Positions 1 to 6,356 of a stretch of DNA of 7,743 bases are shown in pieces. The stretch is from the NCBI GenBank assembly GCA_905211485.1, contig CAJMAW010000131.1, positions 1 to 7,743 on the forward strand. Reading direction: 5' to 3'. The DNA comes from an uncultured Lentisphaeria bacterium (GTDB lineage Bacteria > Verrucomicrobiota > Lentisphaeria > Victivallales > UBA1829). The notes beneath the pieces were generated by a model. That model saw only the letters and a program-made list of their open reading frames with translations, was not told the origin of the DNA and did no database searches. The position numbers were made by a program, and so were the translations under genes. Each line of letters opens with the position of its first letter. The first letter of the stretch is position 1.

Positions 1-1
1 G

Positions 2-829
2 GGACTGGCGATTTTCCCCGCCGTATTCGCCATGGGTTTTGAGCCGGGGCGCGGCCCCAGCCTCACCTTTGAAATTCTGCCCGCGGCCTTCAATCTGATC
101 CCGGGGGAACTGAGTCCGCTCTGGAACGGACTGTTTTTCCTGATGCTTTTCATTGCGGCACTGACCAGTTCCATCAGTCTGATGGAGCCGGTCATCAGTT
201 TCGGCATGGAGGAGTGCAGACTCTCCAGAAAAGTTTCGGTGATTCTGACGGTGATCCTCATTACGCTGTTGGGAGTGCTTTCCGCTCTCAGTGTGGCCTC
301 ATGGGAACATTTCCCGTGGATCAGGGACTGTCTGCTCGGATCCTTCGGAAGCGCGGGGGGAAGCATGTTCGACATGCTCGATTCGGTGTCTTCCAACTGG
401 CTTCTTCCCATCGGGGGGCTCGGAATCACCATTTATGTCGGATGGATCTGGGGGACGCGTCATGCGCTCAAGGAAATCCGGAAGGGCATGTCTTCCCAGA
501 TCGACACCAATCTCTTCCTTCTGCTCGCAGGACTGAAGGGCGAACAGGGTTATGGCGATGTCAAACACATCTTCACTCCCGCATCGCTCTGGGGGATTTT
601 CGTCCGCTGGATCACGCCGGTCCTTCTCTTTCTCACTTTTCTCTACAGCATCGGAGTGATCCGTCTTCCCGCATCACCTGTGCCGGAGGTCCGCCGGCAG
701 CAACTGCAGCAAAAGGCGGCTGACTCGGACTCCGAGCTCATCCGTCCTGAAGCCAGGCACATGGAACCGTTTCACTCTGAAAGACAGGAAGAGCCCCCTC
801 TTCCCGCACGGAATATCTCCGGAAGCTGA
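2..829 (+). CDS. Sodium-dependent transporter, NSS (SNF) family, C-terminal part
   Basis: The 3' part of a neurotransmitter:sodium symporter family gene; the 5' end lies left of the window and the frame is open from base 2 (275 residues visible). NSS proteins are inner-membrane, Na+-coupled importers, in bacteria mostly of amino acids; the substrate cannot be read from this half. The opening GLAIFPAVFAMG is the family's TM7 signature. TM8 contains AALTSSISLMEP (about 152-187), aligning with the LeuT segment whose Ala351, Thr354 and Ser355 form the Na2 site; all three are kept here. Two more hydrophobic helices follow (VILTVILITLLGVLSAL and WLLPIGGLGITIYVGWIWG), then a last one (WITPVLLFLTFLYSIGVI). 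That pattern fits the 11-helix bacterial subgroup (MhsT/Tyt1 type) rather than 12-helix LeuT. A hydrophilic tail of about 50 residues with many Arg, Gln and Glu ends the protein. The gene converges with parC and has no visible functional link to it. Confidence 0.9.
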   Translation, partial: GLAIFPAVFAMGFEPGRGPSLTFEILPAAFNLIPGELSPLWNGLFFLMLFIAALTSSISLMEPVISFGMEECRLSRKVSVILTVILITLLGVLSALSVASWEHFPWIRDCLLGSFGSAGGSMFDMLDSVSSNWLLPIGGLGITIYVGWIWGTRHALKEIRKGMSSQIDTNLFLLLAGLKGEQGYGDVKHIFTPASLWGIFVRWITPVLLFLTFLYSIGVIRLPASPVPEVRRQQLQQKAADSDSELIRPEARHMEPFHSERQEEPPLPARNISGS

Positions 830-841
830 AAAAAATATTCC
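810..841 (+). other. Inverted repeat spanning the NSS stop codon
   Basis: GGAATAT (810-816) and ATATTCC (835-841) are perfect 7-nt inverted arms around the stop codon at 827-829, with an 18-nt loop. The stem is AT-rich and no T-run follows directly; the T-rich tract starts about 23 nt later. It could be a weak mRNA 3'-end structure, but is not a canonical intrinsic terminator. Confidence 0.3.
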
Positions 842-863
842 AAGTCTCCTCCGGGGCGGCGAG

Positions 864-906
864 TTCTCCTTTTTTCTCTTTTTTCTCTTTTTCCTTTTTT
901 CCCTTC
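864..906 (+). repeat. Homopyrimidine mirror-repeat tract
   Basis: An unbroken run of 43 pyrimidines on the plus strand. Its core is TTTTTTCTC twice in tandem (870-878, 879-887), then T5CC and T6CCC. The part 871-892 is mirror-symmetric (T5 CTC T6 CTC T5), a layout known to favour intramolecular triplex (H-DNA) and replication slippage. A second C-rich pyrimidine run follows at 910-926. The tract sits between two convergent genes. It may also act as a U-rich 3' end for the NSS transcript, though no strong GC stem lies directly in front of it. Confidence 0.75.
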
Positions 907-943
907 GAGCCCTCCCCCCTTCCCCCGCATCCGCCGGGACGGG

Positions 944-958
944 TGCGGAGGATCCGCA
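944..958. other. Short hairpin (TGCGGA / TCCGCA)
   Basis: Perfect 6-bp arms TGCGGA (944-949) and TCCGCA (953-958) flank a 3-nt loop. The hairpin lies in the convergent intergenic region, downstream of both genes. No T-run follows on either strand, so it is not a classical intrinsic terminator. It might protect a 3' end or be incidental. Confidence 0.35.
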
Positions 959-972
959 AAGGTTCAAAGAAA

Positions 973-1008
973 GCCGCGGGCTGAATCAAAGCCGCGGGCT
1001 GAATCAAA
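973..1008. repeat. Exact tandem duplication of an 18-bp unit
   Basis: The unit GCCGCGGGCTGAATCAAA occurs twice head to tail (973-990, 991-1008) without mismatch. It contains the palindrome CCGCGG. It lies just downstream of the candidate parC terminator and outside any gene. Perfect identity suggests a recent duplication by slippage; no wider array is seen here. Confidence 0.9.
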
Positions 1009-1046
1009 CAAAAAGAGGCCGGAATGATCAGAATCCGAGATCCGGC
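1009..1046 (-). terminator. Candidate intrinsic terminator of the parE-parC transcript
   Basis: Read on the minus strand, GCCGGA (1046-1041) and TCCGGC (1023-1018) form a 6-bp GC-rich stem, followed at once by CTCTTTTTG (1017-1009). The 17-nt loop contains the parC stop codon (1030-1028). Stem plus T5 run fits rho-independent termination, but the loop is long and the stem short, so strength is uncertain. Confidence 0.45.
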
Positions 1047-4045
1047 TGCTGGATTCCCCAGTTTTCCTCCTCGTCCGGCGAAATGGAGGAGGATGCAGGC
1101 GCGAAGGAAGAAGGAGAAGAGGATTTGGAAGGAGAAGAAGGCGCGGGCTGTTTTCTCTCTTTTCCGGAAGCGCCGGAAGAGGAGGAATCGGTCCTGCCCG
1201 TTTTCTTTTTCCCGTTTTCATTATTTGCCGCGGGAAGCTGTTCCGAAGAAGCTGTACCTGTTTCAGGAGAAGGGGCTTTTCCCTTTTTTCCGCTCTGCGC
1301 CGCAGTCTTTCCCACATTCGGGGCGGACTTTGCCGTATGCGGAGCGGAGGAGGAGGAAGAAGAAGGGGGAGAGCTGCTGGAAGCCGCCGCAATCGGTGGA
1401 GCGGGAACCTTTCCTCCTGTGACGCCGGAAGAGGAGGAAAGGGAAGACTCTTTCCTTGCGGAGGGAGAAGAACCCGACGCCTCTCCGCCGGAAGCGGGAA
1501 GAGAGGCCGAAACAGACGGGGACAATGACGGCGACGGAGAAGACGGCGATGGATCCTGAGGAGGAAGTTCCAGAAGAGAAGGCTGTTCGTCATCCAACTC
1601 TTCGGTTCCGTCAAGATACTGCATGAAAGTGATTTTCAGGATTTTTCTGGGAGAGAGGGGCGACCCGCCGGCTTTCGGAGAACGCAGAGGGGCGTCCATG
1701 AGATTGACGGTCTGAATCTGCTTGGCCTTGATCGGAGTATCCACTTTGATTTCATAAAGAGCGTTGGGACGGGGAGTGATGAGATCCAGACGGCAGGATT
1801 CGGGAATGAGACGGTATTCCTTGTCCTTGATGAAGGCATCGATGGAGCTTCGTTTGAAATAGGCTCGCCCGGTCTTTTTTTCGGAATAGATGATTCCGAA
1901 GACGGTGGACTTGTCATATTTTCGGAACTCGTAAAGACGGTCGATGAAGATTTTTTCCGGGATGTCGATGATCTTGTATTCCCCGGTGCGTTCGACGCAG
2001 AGGAGATGATCGAATTCGTTGCATAGGACGGTGTCATCGCTTTTGACGTTGGTGCCGATATAACAGTTTTTCTTGTCCCAGCCGACACGGATGTTGTTCA
2101 GCGCGACGGCACTCTTGTCGATTTTCTCAAAACCGTTGAGTCTCACTTCCGTTCTGCGCGGGAAAAGCGGCCCGTACTTTTCGATGAGTTTTTCCAGATA
2201 GCCGACCGCATACGCCTTGATGCGTTTGAGATTCCGGTTCGCCGCATTGAGGGTTTTCCTCAGGAGCTCGATCTCCTCACGGTTCTTCCCGATCTCAAAC
2301 GCCGAAATTCTGCGGATGGGAATTTCCACAAGACGGCCGATCTCGGCATCGGGGATGATTCCTTCCGCAAGCTGTTCCAGACGCGCTTCCTCCTCCTTTT
2401 CCAGAGGCGTGACACGCGGCAGATCCTGCTGGTTTTCATAAAGCTGACGAACCAGCGGGAGCCATTCAGAGCGGAACTTTTCAAGACCGGAACGCACTTC
2501 CTTGAAAATGGCTTCGGGAGTCCGGCATTTTTCGATGCGCTTGTAAATGCCTTCCTCGATGAAGATCTGGGCGAGAGTCCGCGCAAGAATCCGGCTGAGA
2601 CATTTCCCCGCCTCCAGCTGCAGTTCCCATTTCAGATACTGGAGAAGCTTTTCCGTGTTTCTGCGGAGGATGTCCGAAACCGGCATGCGCACCGGGCGGT
2701 TCTCCAGAATCACCATCGGATTGCAGCTGATGTTCATCTGACAATCGGTATAGGCATACAGCGCCTTTCTCGCCTTCAGGGGATCGTATCCCCGCAGCGG
2801 AGTGAGCTGAATGTCCACGGAAGCGGCCGTGTAATCCTTGAAGGAAGCGATTTTGATTTTGTTCTTGTTGACCGCCGCTTCAATGGAGTCCATCAGCTTG
2901 GCGGTATTGGTCACGGGGGGAATTTCCCGGATCGAAAGATTCCTTCCGTCGACTTCCAGACGCGCACGGACAACGAGTTTGCCCATGCCGTCCTCGTATT
3001 TGGAAACATCCATGATCCCCCCCTGCAGGAAGTCCGGGTAGAGCGTGAAGCTTTCCCCCTTCAAAATGGCGATCTGCGCCTGGAGAAGTTCCGTGAAGTT
3101 GTGGGGCATGATGGCGGTCTTGGTGCCGACCGCGATGCCGTCGGCTCCCATTAGAAGAAGAGTCGGCAGTTTCGAGGGAAGGCAGACGGGTTCGCGGTTG
3201 CGCCCGTCATAGGAGTCGATGAGTTCGGTGATGTCCCGGTTGAAGAGGACCTCCCGGGCAAGGGGCGTCAGACGGCATTCGATGTAACGGGGAGCCGCGG
3301 AGGGAGAGCCGGTCATGATGTTCCCGAAATTCCCCTGGCGGTCAATATAAATCTCCTTGTTCGCCAGATTAACGAGGGCGTCCCCGATGGAGGCGTCTCC
3401 ATGGGGATGATACTTCATCGTCTCCCCGATGATGTTGGCAACCTTGTGAAAGGTGCCGTCATCCTTTTCAAACAGGGTCCAGAGAATCCGGCGCTGAACC
3501 GGTTTCAGCCCGTCGTCCACATCCGGGATCGCGCGGTCCTTGATGACATAGGAGGCGTATTCGATGAAATTCCGGTTCATCATGTTCCGGAGGGGGGAAT
3601 CGGCGTCGGAAGTCTGCATGAAGGCGGAAACACTTTCTCCGGCGTTCTCGTCCGAGTCGTCGTCCGACTCGTCCACCCCGTTCTCCCCGTCGATCTGCCG
3701 CTTCTCTTCCTCCGGGGGAGATCCGGCTCCTGCCTCGGAGGCATCTCCCGCGGCATCCTCCGGAAGCGGAGGATCAGAAGAGTATCCGGAATCATCCGCG
3801 GATCCGGAATAGTCGTCCGGGAACCGCCGCACGGGCATTTTTTCCCCGTCTTCCGTTCCGGTGTTGCCCGAAGAATCCGGGGAAGAGGAGGCGCTGGAGG
3901 CTGTGCCTGTTTTTTTCTTCGCCGCCTTCGACTTTGCCCGGGCGGGAAGAGCGGAGGACGGAGAAGAAGAATCCGGAACGTTTTCAGAAATCTCCGGTAC
4001 GGGAGCGGGAACTTCGGATCCCTTCGCCTTTTTCTTCCTTGCCAT
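1028..4045 (-). CDS. parC: DNA topoisomerase IV subunit A (ParC/GyrA-type), with long low-complexity ends
   Basis: DNA-breaking subunit of a type IIA topoisomerase, which with the ParE-like partner upstream decatenates or relaxes DNA using ATP. The ATG at 4045 gives 1005 residues; a TTG at 4069 also opens the frame but lies inside parE, and ATG fits the 4-bp operon gap better. Residues 2 to about 150 are a disordered-looking acidic/Ser-rich extension. The breakage-reunion core starts near FIEYASYVI (160-168), with DDGLKPVQRR (177-186), HPHGDASIGDA (213-223) and AAPRYIECRL (250-259), in which Tyr254 (codon 3286-3284) is the expected active-site tyrosine. A coiled-coil-like stretch lies near 580-625. 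A short C-terminal domain with blade-like repeats spans about 632-815; I see no GyrA box. The last 184 residues are a Ser/Pro/Lys-rich tail. Signatures match Bacteroidetes/Chlamydiae-type ParC (GyrA_2). Calling it topo IV rather than gyrase is inference; the family is certain. Confidence 0.9.
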   Translation of the reverse strand: MARKKKAKGSEVPAPVPEISENVPDSSSPSSALPARAKSKAAKKKTGTASSASSSPDSSGNTGTEDGEKMPVRRFPDDYSGSADDSGYSSDPPLPEDAAGDASEAGAGSPPEEEKRQIDGENGVDESDDDSDENAGESVSAFMQTSDADSPLRNMMNRNFIEYASYVIKDRAIPDVDDGLKPVQRRILWTLFEKDDGTFHKVANIIGETMKYHPHGDASIGDALVNLANKEIYIDRQGNFGNIMTGSPSAAPRYIECRLTPLAREVLFNRDITELIDSYDGRNREPVCLPSKLPTLLLMGADGIAVGTKTAIMPHNFTELLQAQIAILKGESFTLYPDFLQGGIMDVSKYEDGMGKLVVRARLEVDGRNLSIREIPPVTNTAKLMDSIEAAVNKNKIKIASFKDYTAASVDIQLTPLRGYDPLKARKALYAYTDCQMNISCNPMVILENRPVRMPVSDILRRNTEKLLQYLKWELQLEAGKCLSRILARTLAQIFIEEGIYKRIEKCRTPEAIFKEVRSGLEKFRSEWLPLVRQLYENQQDLPRVTPLEKEEEARLEQLAEGIIPDAEIGRLVEIPIRRISAFEIGKNREEIELLRKTLNAANRNLKRIKAYAVGYLEKLIEKYGPLFPRRTEVRLNGFEKIDKSAVALNNIRVGWDKKNCYIGTNVKSDDTVLCNEFDHLLCVERTGEYKIIDIPEKIFIDRLYEFRKYDKSTVFGIIYSEKKTGRAYFKRSSIDAFIKDKEYRLIPESCRLDLITPRPNALYEIKVDTPIKAKQIQTVNLMDAPLRSPKAGGSPLSPRKILKITFMQYLDGTEELDDEQPSLLELPPQDPSPSSPSPSLSPSVSASLPASGGEASGSSPSARKESSLSSSSGVTGGKVPAPPIAAASSSSPPSSSSSSAPHTAKSAPNVGKTAAQSGKKGKAPSPETGTASSEQLPAANNENGKKKTGRTDSSSSGASGKERKQPAPSSPSKSSSPSSFAPASSSISPDEEENWGIQQPDLGF

Positions 4046-4049
4046 GTGA

Positions 4050-5900
4050 CTACACCAGATTTTCGACAATGTGTTCCCAGCGGGAGGGAGTATTGTCGCC
4101 CATAAAGAATTTCAACATATCCTGAATGCCCTTGGTGTTCTCAAGGGTGACTTTTTCCAGACGGATGTCGTCGCCGATGAACTGCCCGAATTCCTTTGGC
4201 GAGATTTCCCCCAGGCCTTTGAAACGGGTGATTTCGGCGGACTTTCCAAGCCGGGCTGCGACGGCGTCGCGCTCCTCCTCGGAATAACAGTAAAAAGTTT
4301 CCTTCTTGTTCCGCACGCGGAAGAGAGGCGTTTCCAGAATGTAGAGATGCCCAGACATCACCAGGTTTTCAAAATACTGCAGGAAAAATGTCAGCAGCAG
4401 ATTCCGGATATGCAGCCCGTCCACGTCCGCATCGGTGGCGATGATGACCTTGGAATAACGGAGATTTTCGATATCCTCCTCGATATCCAGCGTGCGCATG
4501 ATATAGAAGAGTTCCTCGTTCGTATAGATGGTTTCCAGCTTTTTGGAAAAACAGTTCAGGGGTTTCCCGCGGAGAGAGAAGACTGCCTGATAAAGCGGAT
4601 TCCGGCTCTGTTCGAGGGAACCGCCTGCGGAATCGCCTTCGGTGAGGAAGATCATGGTCTGATCCGCATATTTGGAACGGTCGCCGAAATGATGTTTGCA
4701 GTCCTTGAGCTTGCTGTTGCGCAGGCTCATGCGTTTGGCCATGGTGCTGCCCTGCTTCTGGACCTTCTGGATTTCCTTGCGGATTTCCTGGTTGCGCTGG
4801 ACTTTTTCCAGAAGGAGAGAGGCGTCGTCGGGATGTTTCAGGAGGGAGTCGATCACGGCAGTCTTGACCGTGCTTTCAATCCATCCCTTGATGTCGGTGT
4901 TCCCGAGCTTGTTTTTGGTCTGAGACTCGAACATCGGCTCCTTGAGCTTGATTGCGATGCAGCCGACAATCCCGTCCCGGAGGTCCTTTGCGTCAAAATC
5001 CTTTCCGAAATGCTCATTCACGGCTCTGGTGAGAGCTCCCTTGAAGGCGGAAAGATGCGTCCCCCCGTCCGAAGTGTACTGCCCGTTGACAAAGGAATAA
5101 TATTTTTCTCCCGTATCCGGCGTATGTGTGAAGGCGAATTCCAGAGTCGCATCCTTGTAGCGGATGATCGGATAGAGTCCGGTTCCCTCTTCGATTTCAT
5201 TTCCGATCAGGTCCTGAAGTCCGTTCCGGGAATAATAGCGCTGATTGTTCAGATAGAGGGAAAGCCCGCTGTTCAGGAACGCATACATCCACAGACGGCG
5301 TTCCACATATTCCATCCGGATGGAAAAGCGGGGGAAAAGAGCGGGGTCAGGGGTGAAGGTCACCATGGTGCCGTTCCGTTCGGAGCTTTCGCCCTTTTCG
5401 TCTTTCTGGAGAGTACCGGCGCGGAAGACGGCCTTGCGGTATTTCCCGTCCCGGAAAGACTGGGCGGTGAAGCTTTCGGAAAGGGCGTTGACGGCTTTGG
5501 TCCCCACGCCGTTCATGCCGACGGAAAACTGGAATACGTCGCTGTTGAATTTTCCCCCCGTATTGATCTGGGAAACGCATTCGACGAGTTTCCCGAGGGG
5601 AATTCCGCGCCCGTAGTCGCGGACGGTGAAGGAATGTTCCGAAATGGGAATGTCGATGCGCCTGCCGTATCCCATGATGTATTCGTCGATGCTGTTGTCA
5701 ATGACTTCCTTGAGCATGACGTAGATTCCGTCGTCCGGATGGGAACCGTCTCCGAGGCGGCCGATGTACATACCGGGGCGCTGGCGGATGTGCGCCAGAG
5801 CGCTCAAGCTCTGAATGGAAGCTTCGTCATAATTGGCGCTGGTCATGACAGGCAGGCTGTCTTCGTTTTCGTCGAATTCTTCTCCGGGCATGGGAACCAT
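4050..5900 (-). CDS. parE: DNA topoisomerase IV subunit B (ParE/GyrB-type ATPase)
   Basis: ATPase subunit of the same type IIA topoisomerase; ATP-driven dimerisation captures the DNA segment passed through the break made by ParC. All key elements of the 616 residues are visible: GHKL ATP-binding motifs EVIDNSIDE (65-73), DYGRGIP (95-101) and GMNGVGTKA (128-136); the transducer QTK loop (327-329); Toprim catalytic EGDSAGG (421-427) and DADVDG (490-495); and RFKGLGE (559-565). The length matches ParE-type proteins, without the large insertion of proteobacterial GyrB. The start is ATG at 5900, with an in-frame TGA directly before it (5903-5901); a second ATG at 5891 is possible. No Shine-Dalgarno sits at normal distance. 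It is the first gene of the operon, and parC follows 4 bp after its stop. The order matches the parE-parC / gyrB_2-gyrA_2 pairs known from Bacteroidetes and Chlamydiae. The topo IV rather than gyrase label is inference. Confidence 0.92.
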   Translation of the reverse strand: MVPMPGEEFDENEDSLPVMTSANYDEASIQSLSALAHIRQRPGMYIGRLGDGSHPDDGIYVMLKEVIDNSIDEYIMGYGRRIDIPISEHSFTVRDYGRGIPLGKLVECVSQINTGGKFNSDVFQFSVGMNGVGTKAVNALSESFTAQSFRDGKYRKAVFRAGTLQKDEKGESSERNGTMVTFTPDPALFPRFSIRMEYVERRLWMYAFLNSGLSLYLNNQRYYSRNGLQDLIGNEIEEGTGLYPIIRYKDATLEFAFTHTPDTGEKYYSFVNGQYTSDGGTHLSAFKGALTRAVNEHFGKDFDAKDLRDGIVGCIAIKLKEPMFESQTKNKLGNTDIKGWIESTVKTAVIDSLLKHPDDASLLLEKVQRNQEIRKEIQKVQKQGSTMAKRMSLRNSKLKDCKHHFGDRSKYADQTMIFLTEGDSAGGSLEQSRNPLYQAVFSLRGKPLNCFSKKLETIYTNEELFYIMRTLDIEEDIENLRYSKVIIATDADVDGLHIRNLLLTFFLQYFENLVMSGHLYILETPLFRVRNKKETFYCYSEEERDAVAARLGKSAEITRFKGLGEISPKEFGQFIGDDIRLEKVTLENTKGIQDMLKFFMGDNTPSRWEHIVENLV

Positions 5901-5922
5901 TCACTAAATAAGATCTGCTATG

Positions 5923-5931
5923 CTTTCCTCC
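5923..5931 (-). promoter_or_regulatory. Shine-Dalgarno-like GGAGGAAAG at unusual distance from parE
   Basis: On the minus strand GGAGGAAAG (5931-5923) is a strong anti-SD match, but it lies 22 nt before the ATG at 5900, beyond the usual 5-10 nt. The in-frame TGA at 5903-5901 rules out an earlier parE start, and no ATG lies at a proper distance. It may be inactive or brought closer by leader folding. Confidence 0.3.
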
Positions 5932-6075
5932 TGCCGTTCAGGCGGCCGGGGAGGGCAGTCACCTGCGGATGTGATCCGTTCCGCCGTCTGTCTTTCCTGC
6001 GCGGAGGAGCGGCGGGAGGGGCGGCGGCGGAAAGGAAGGAGAAAGCGTCGTTTTTCCTTGCATTCTGTCTTTGGT

Positions 6076-6104
6076 AATATAACCTGTTTTTCCGTTTACG
6101 TCAA
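6076..6104 (-). promoter_or_regulatory. Sigma70-type promoter for parE-parC
   Basis: On the minus strand a -35 box TTGACG (6104-6099), a 17-nt spacer and a -10 box TATATT (6081-6076) each match the consensus at five of six positions with optimal spacing. Transcription would start near 6070, giving a leader of about 170 nt before the parE ATG. This is the best promoter-like element in the window and lies in the only sizeable gap upstream of the operon. Confidence 0.65.
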
Positions 6105-6187
6105 GCCTCGTCCGGGCTGGAGAAGCGGAAAAAAGCAAATGTGAAATTCCTCCGGGAAGGCGTTTCGCGGGAATCGGCGGGAAGGAA

Positions 6188-6230
6188 GCAAATCCCGGAT
6201 TTTCTCCGGATCCCGGACGCATTGATTTGC
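6188..6230 (+). promoter_or_regulatory. Repeat cluster upstream of GH95, possible operator
   Basis: GCAAATC (6188-6194) and GATTTGC (6224-6230) form a 7-nt inverted repeat. Between the outer arms lie two copies of ATCCCGGA (6192-6199, 6210-6217), 18 bp apart, and the palindrome TCCGGA (6205-6210). A further GCAAAT is at 6135-6140. The cluster is just upstream of the candidate GH95 promoter, where a sugar-responsive regulator could bind. No known operator was recognised; chance is possible because TCCGGA-like words are common in this DNA. Confidence 0.25.
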
Positions 6231-6254
6231 ATCTCGGCTTCTTTCCGCTACAGT
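6227..6254 (+). promoter_or_regulatory. Weak promoter candidate for the GH95 gene
   Basis: TTGCAT (6227-6232), 16 nt, then TACAGT (6249-6254) is the nearest approximation to a sigma70 promoter upstream of the GH95 start. Box matches are only three and four of six. The TATAAG at 6262-6267 is an alternative -10 with no good -35. The leader would be about 95 nt. Confidence 0.22.
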
Positions 6255-6340
6255 AAGAAAATATAAGAAAACAACAGTGGACTTCCGGAAAAATCGGCCT
6301 GTCTGCTGAATGAAGTACGGATCAGAAAAGCTATCTATAT

Positions 6341-6345
6341 GGAGG
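6341..6345 (+). promoter_or_regulatory. Ribosome binding site deciding the GH95 start
   Basis: GGAGG at 6341-6345 precedes the ATG at 6357 by 11 nt, slightly long but usable. An alternative in-frame ATG at 6339 overlaps this site and has no SD of its own, so 6357 is preferred. The two starts differ by six residues. Confidence 0.5.
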
Positions 6346-6356
6346 ATGTATTTCCC

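Larger units (their letters stand above)
5901..6356. other. Divergent intergenic region between parE and the GH95 gene
   Basis: 456 bp between the parE start (minus) and the GH95 start (plus). The left 170 bp form the GC-rich parE leader, which on the minus strand could encode a Pro-rich 34-residue peptide (6063-5959). The sigma70-type parE promoter lies at 6104-6076. The right part, upstream of GH95, is more AT-rich, with small direct and inverted repeats (6188-6230), a weak promoter candidate and a GGAGG ribosome site. I found no tRNA, mobile element or recognisable riboswitch. Confidence 0.7.

Noticed and set aside
1083..1559. 158-codon Glu/Gly-rich plus-strand frame
   Set aside because: It is the complement of the Ser/Pro-rich ParC tail: TCC/TCT codons read backwards give Gly, Glu and Arg codons.
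1060..1560. Possible short-repeat or CRISPR-like array in the purine-rich stretch
   Set aside because: There are no regular repeat-spacer units; the pattern comes from repeated Ser and Pro codons of the ParC tail.
4046..4069. TTG start at 4069 for parC (8 extra residues)
   Set aside because: It overlaps parE and is a rare start; the ATG at 4045 lies 4 bp after the parE stop, and the Lys-rich N-terminus follows directly from it.
3401..4105. 234-codon plus-strand frame antisense to the parC 5' region
   Set aside because: It is a shadow of the conserved ParC core and N-terminal extension; the product is Arg/Gly-rich with no known motif.
4071..6077. 668-codon open frame on the plus strand, antisense to all of parE
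   Set aside because: Long antisense frames are common opposite GC-rich genes; the parE frame is fully explained by conserved ATPase and Toprim motifs, and the antisense product has no recognisable domain and crosses the parE promoter and leader.
6225..6232. ATTTGCAT octamer
   Set aside because: It resembles the eukaryotic Oct-factor site, which has no meaning in this bacterial context; it is kept only as part of the GCAAAT repeat observation.
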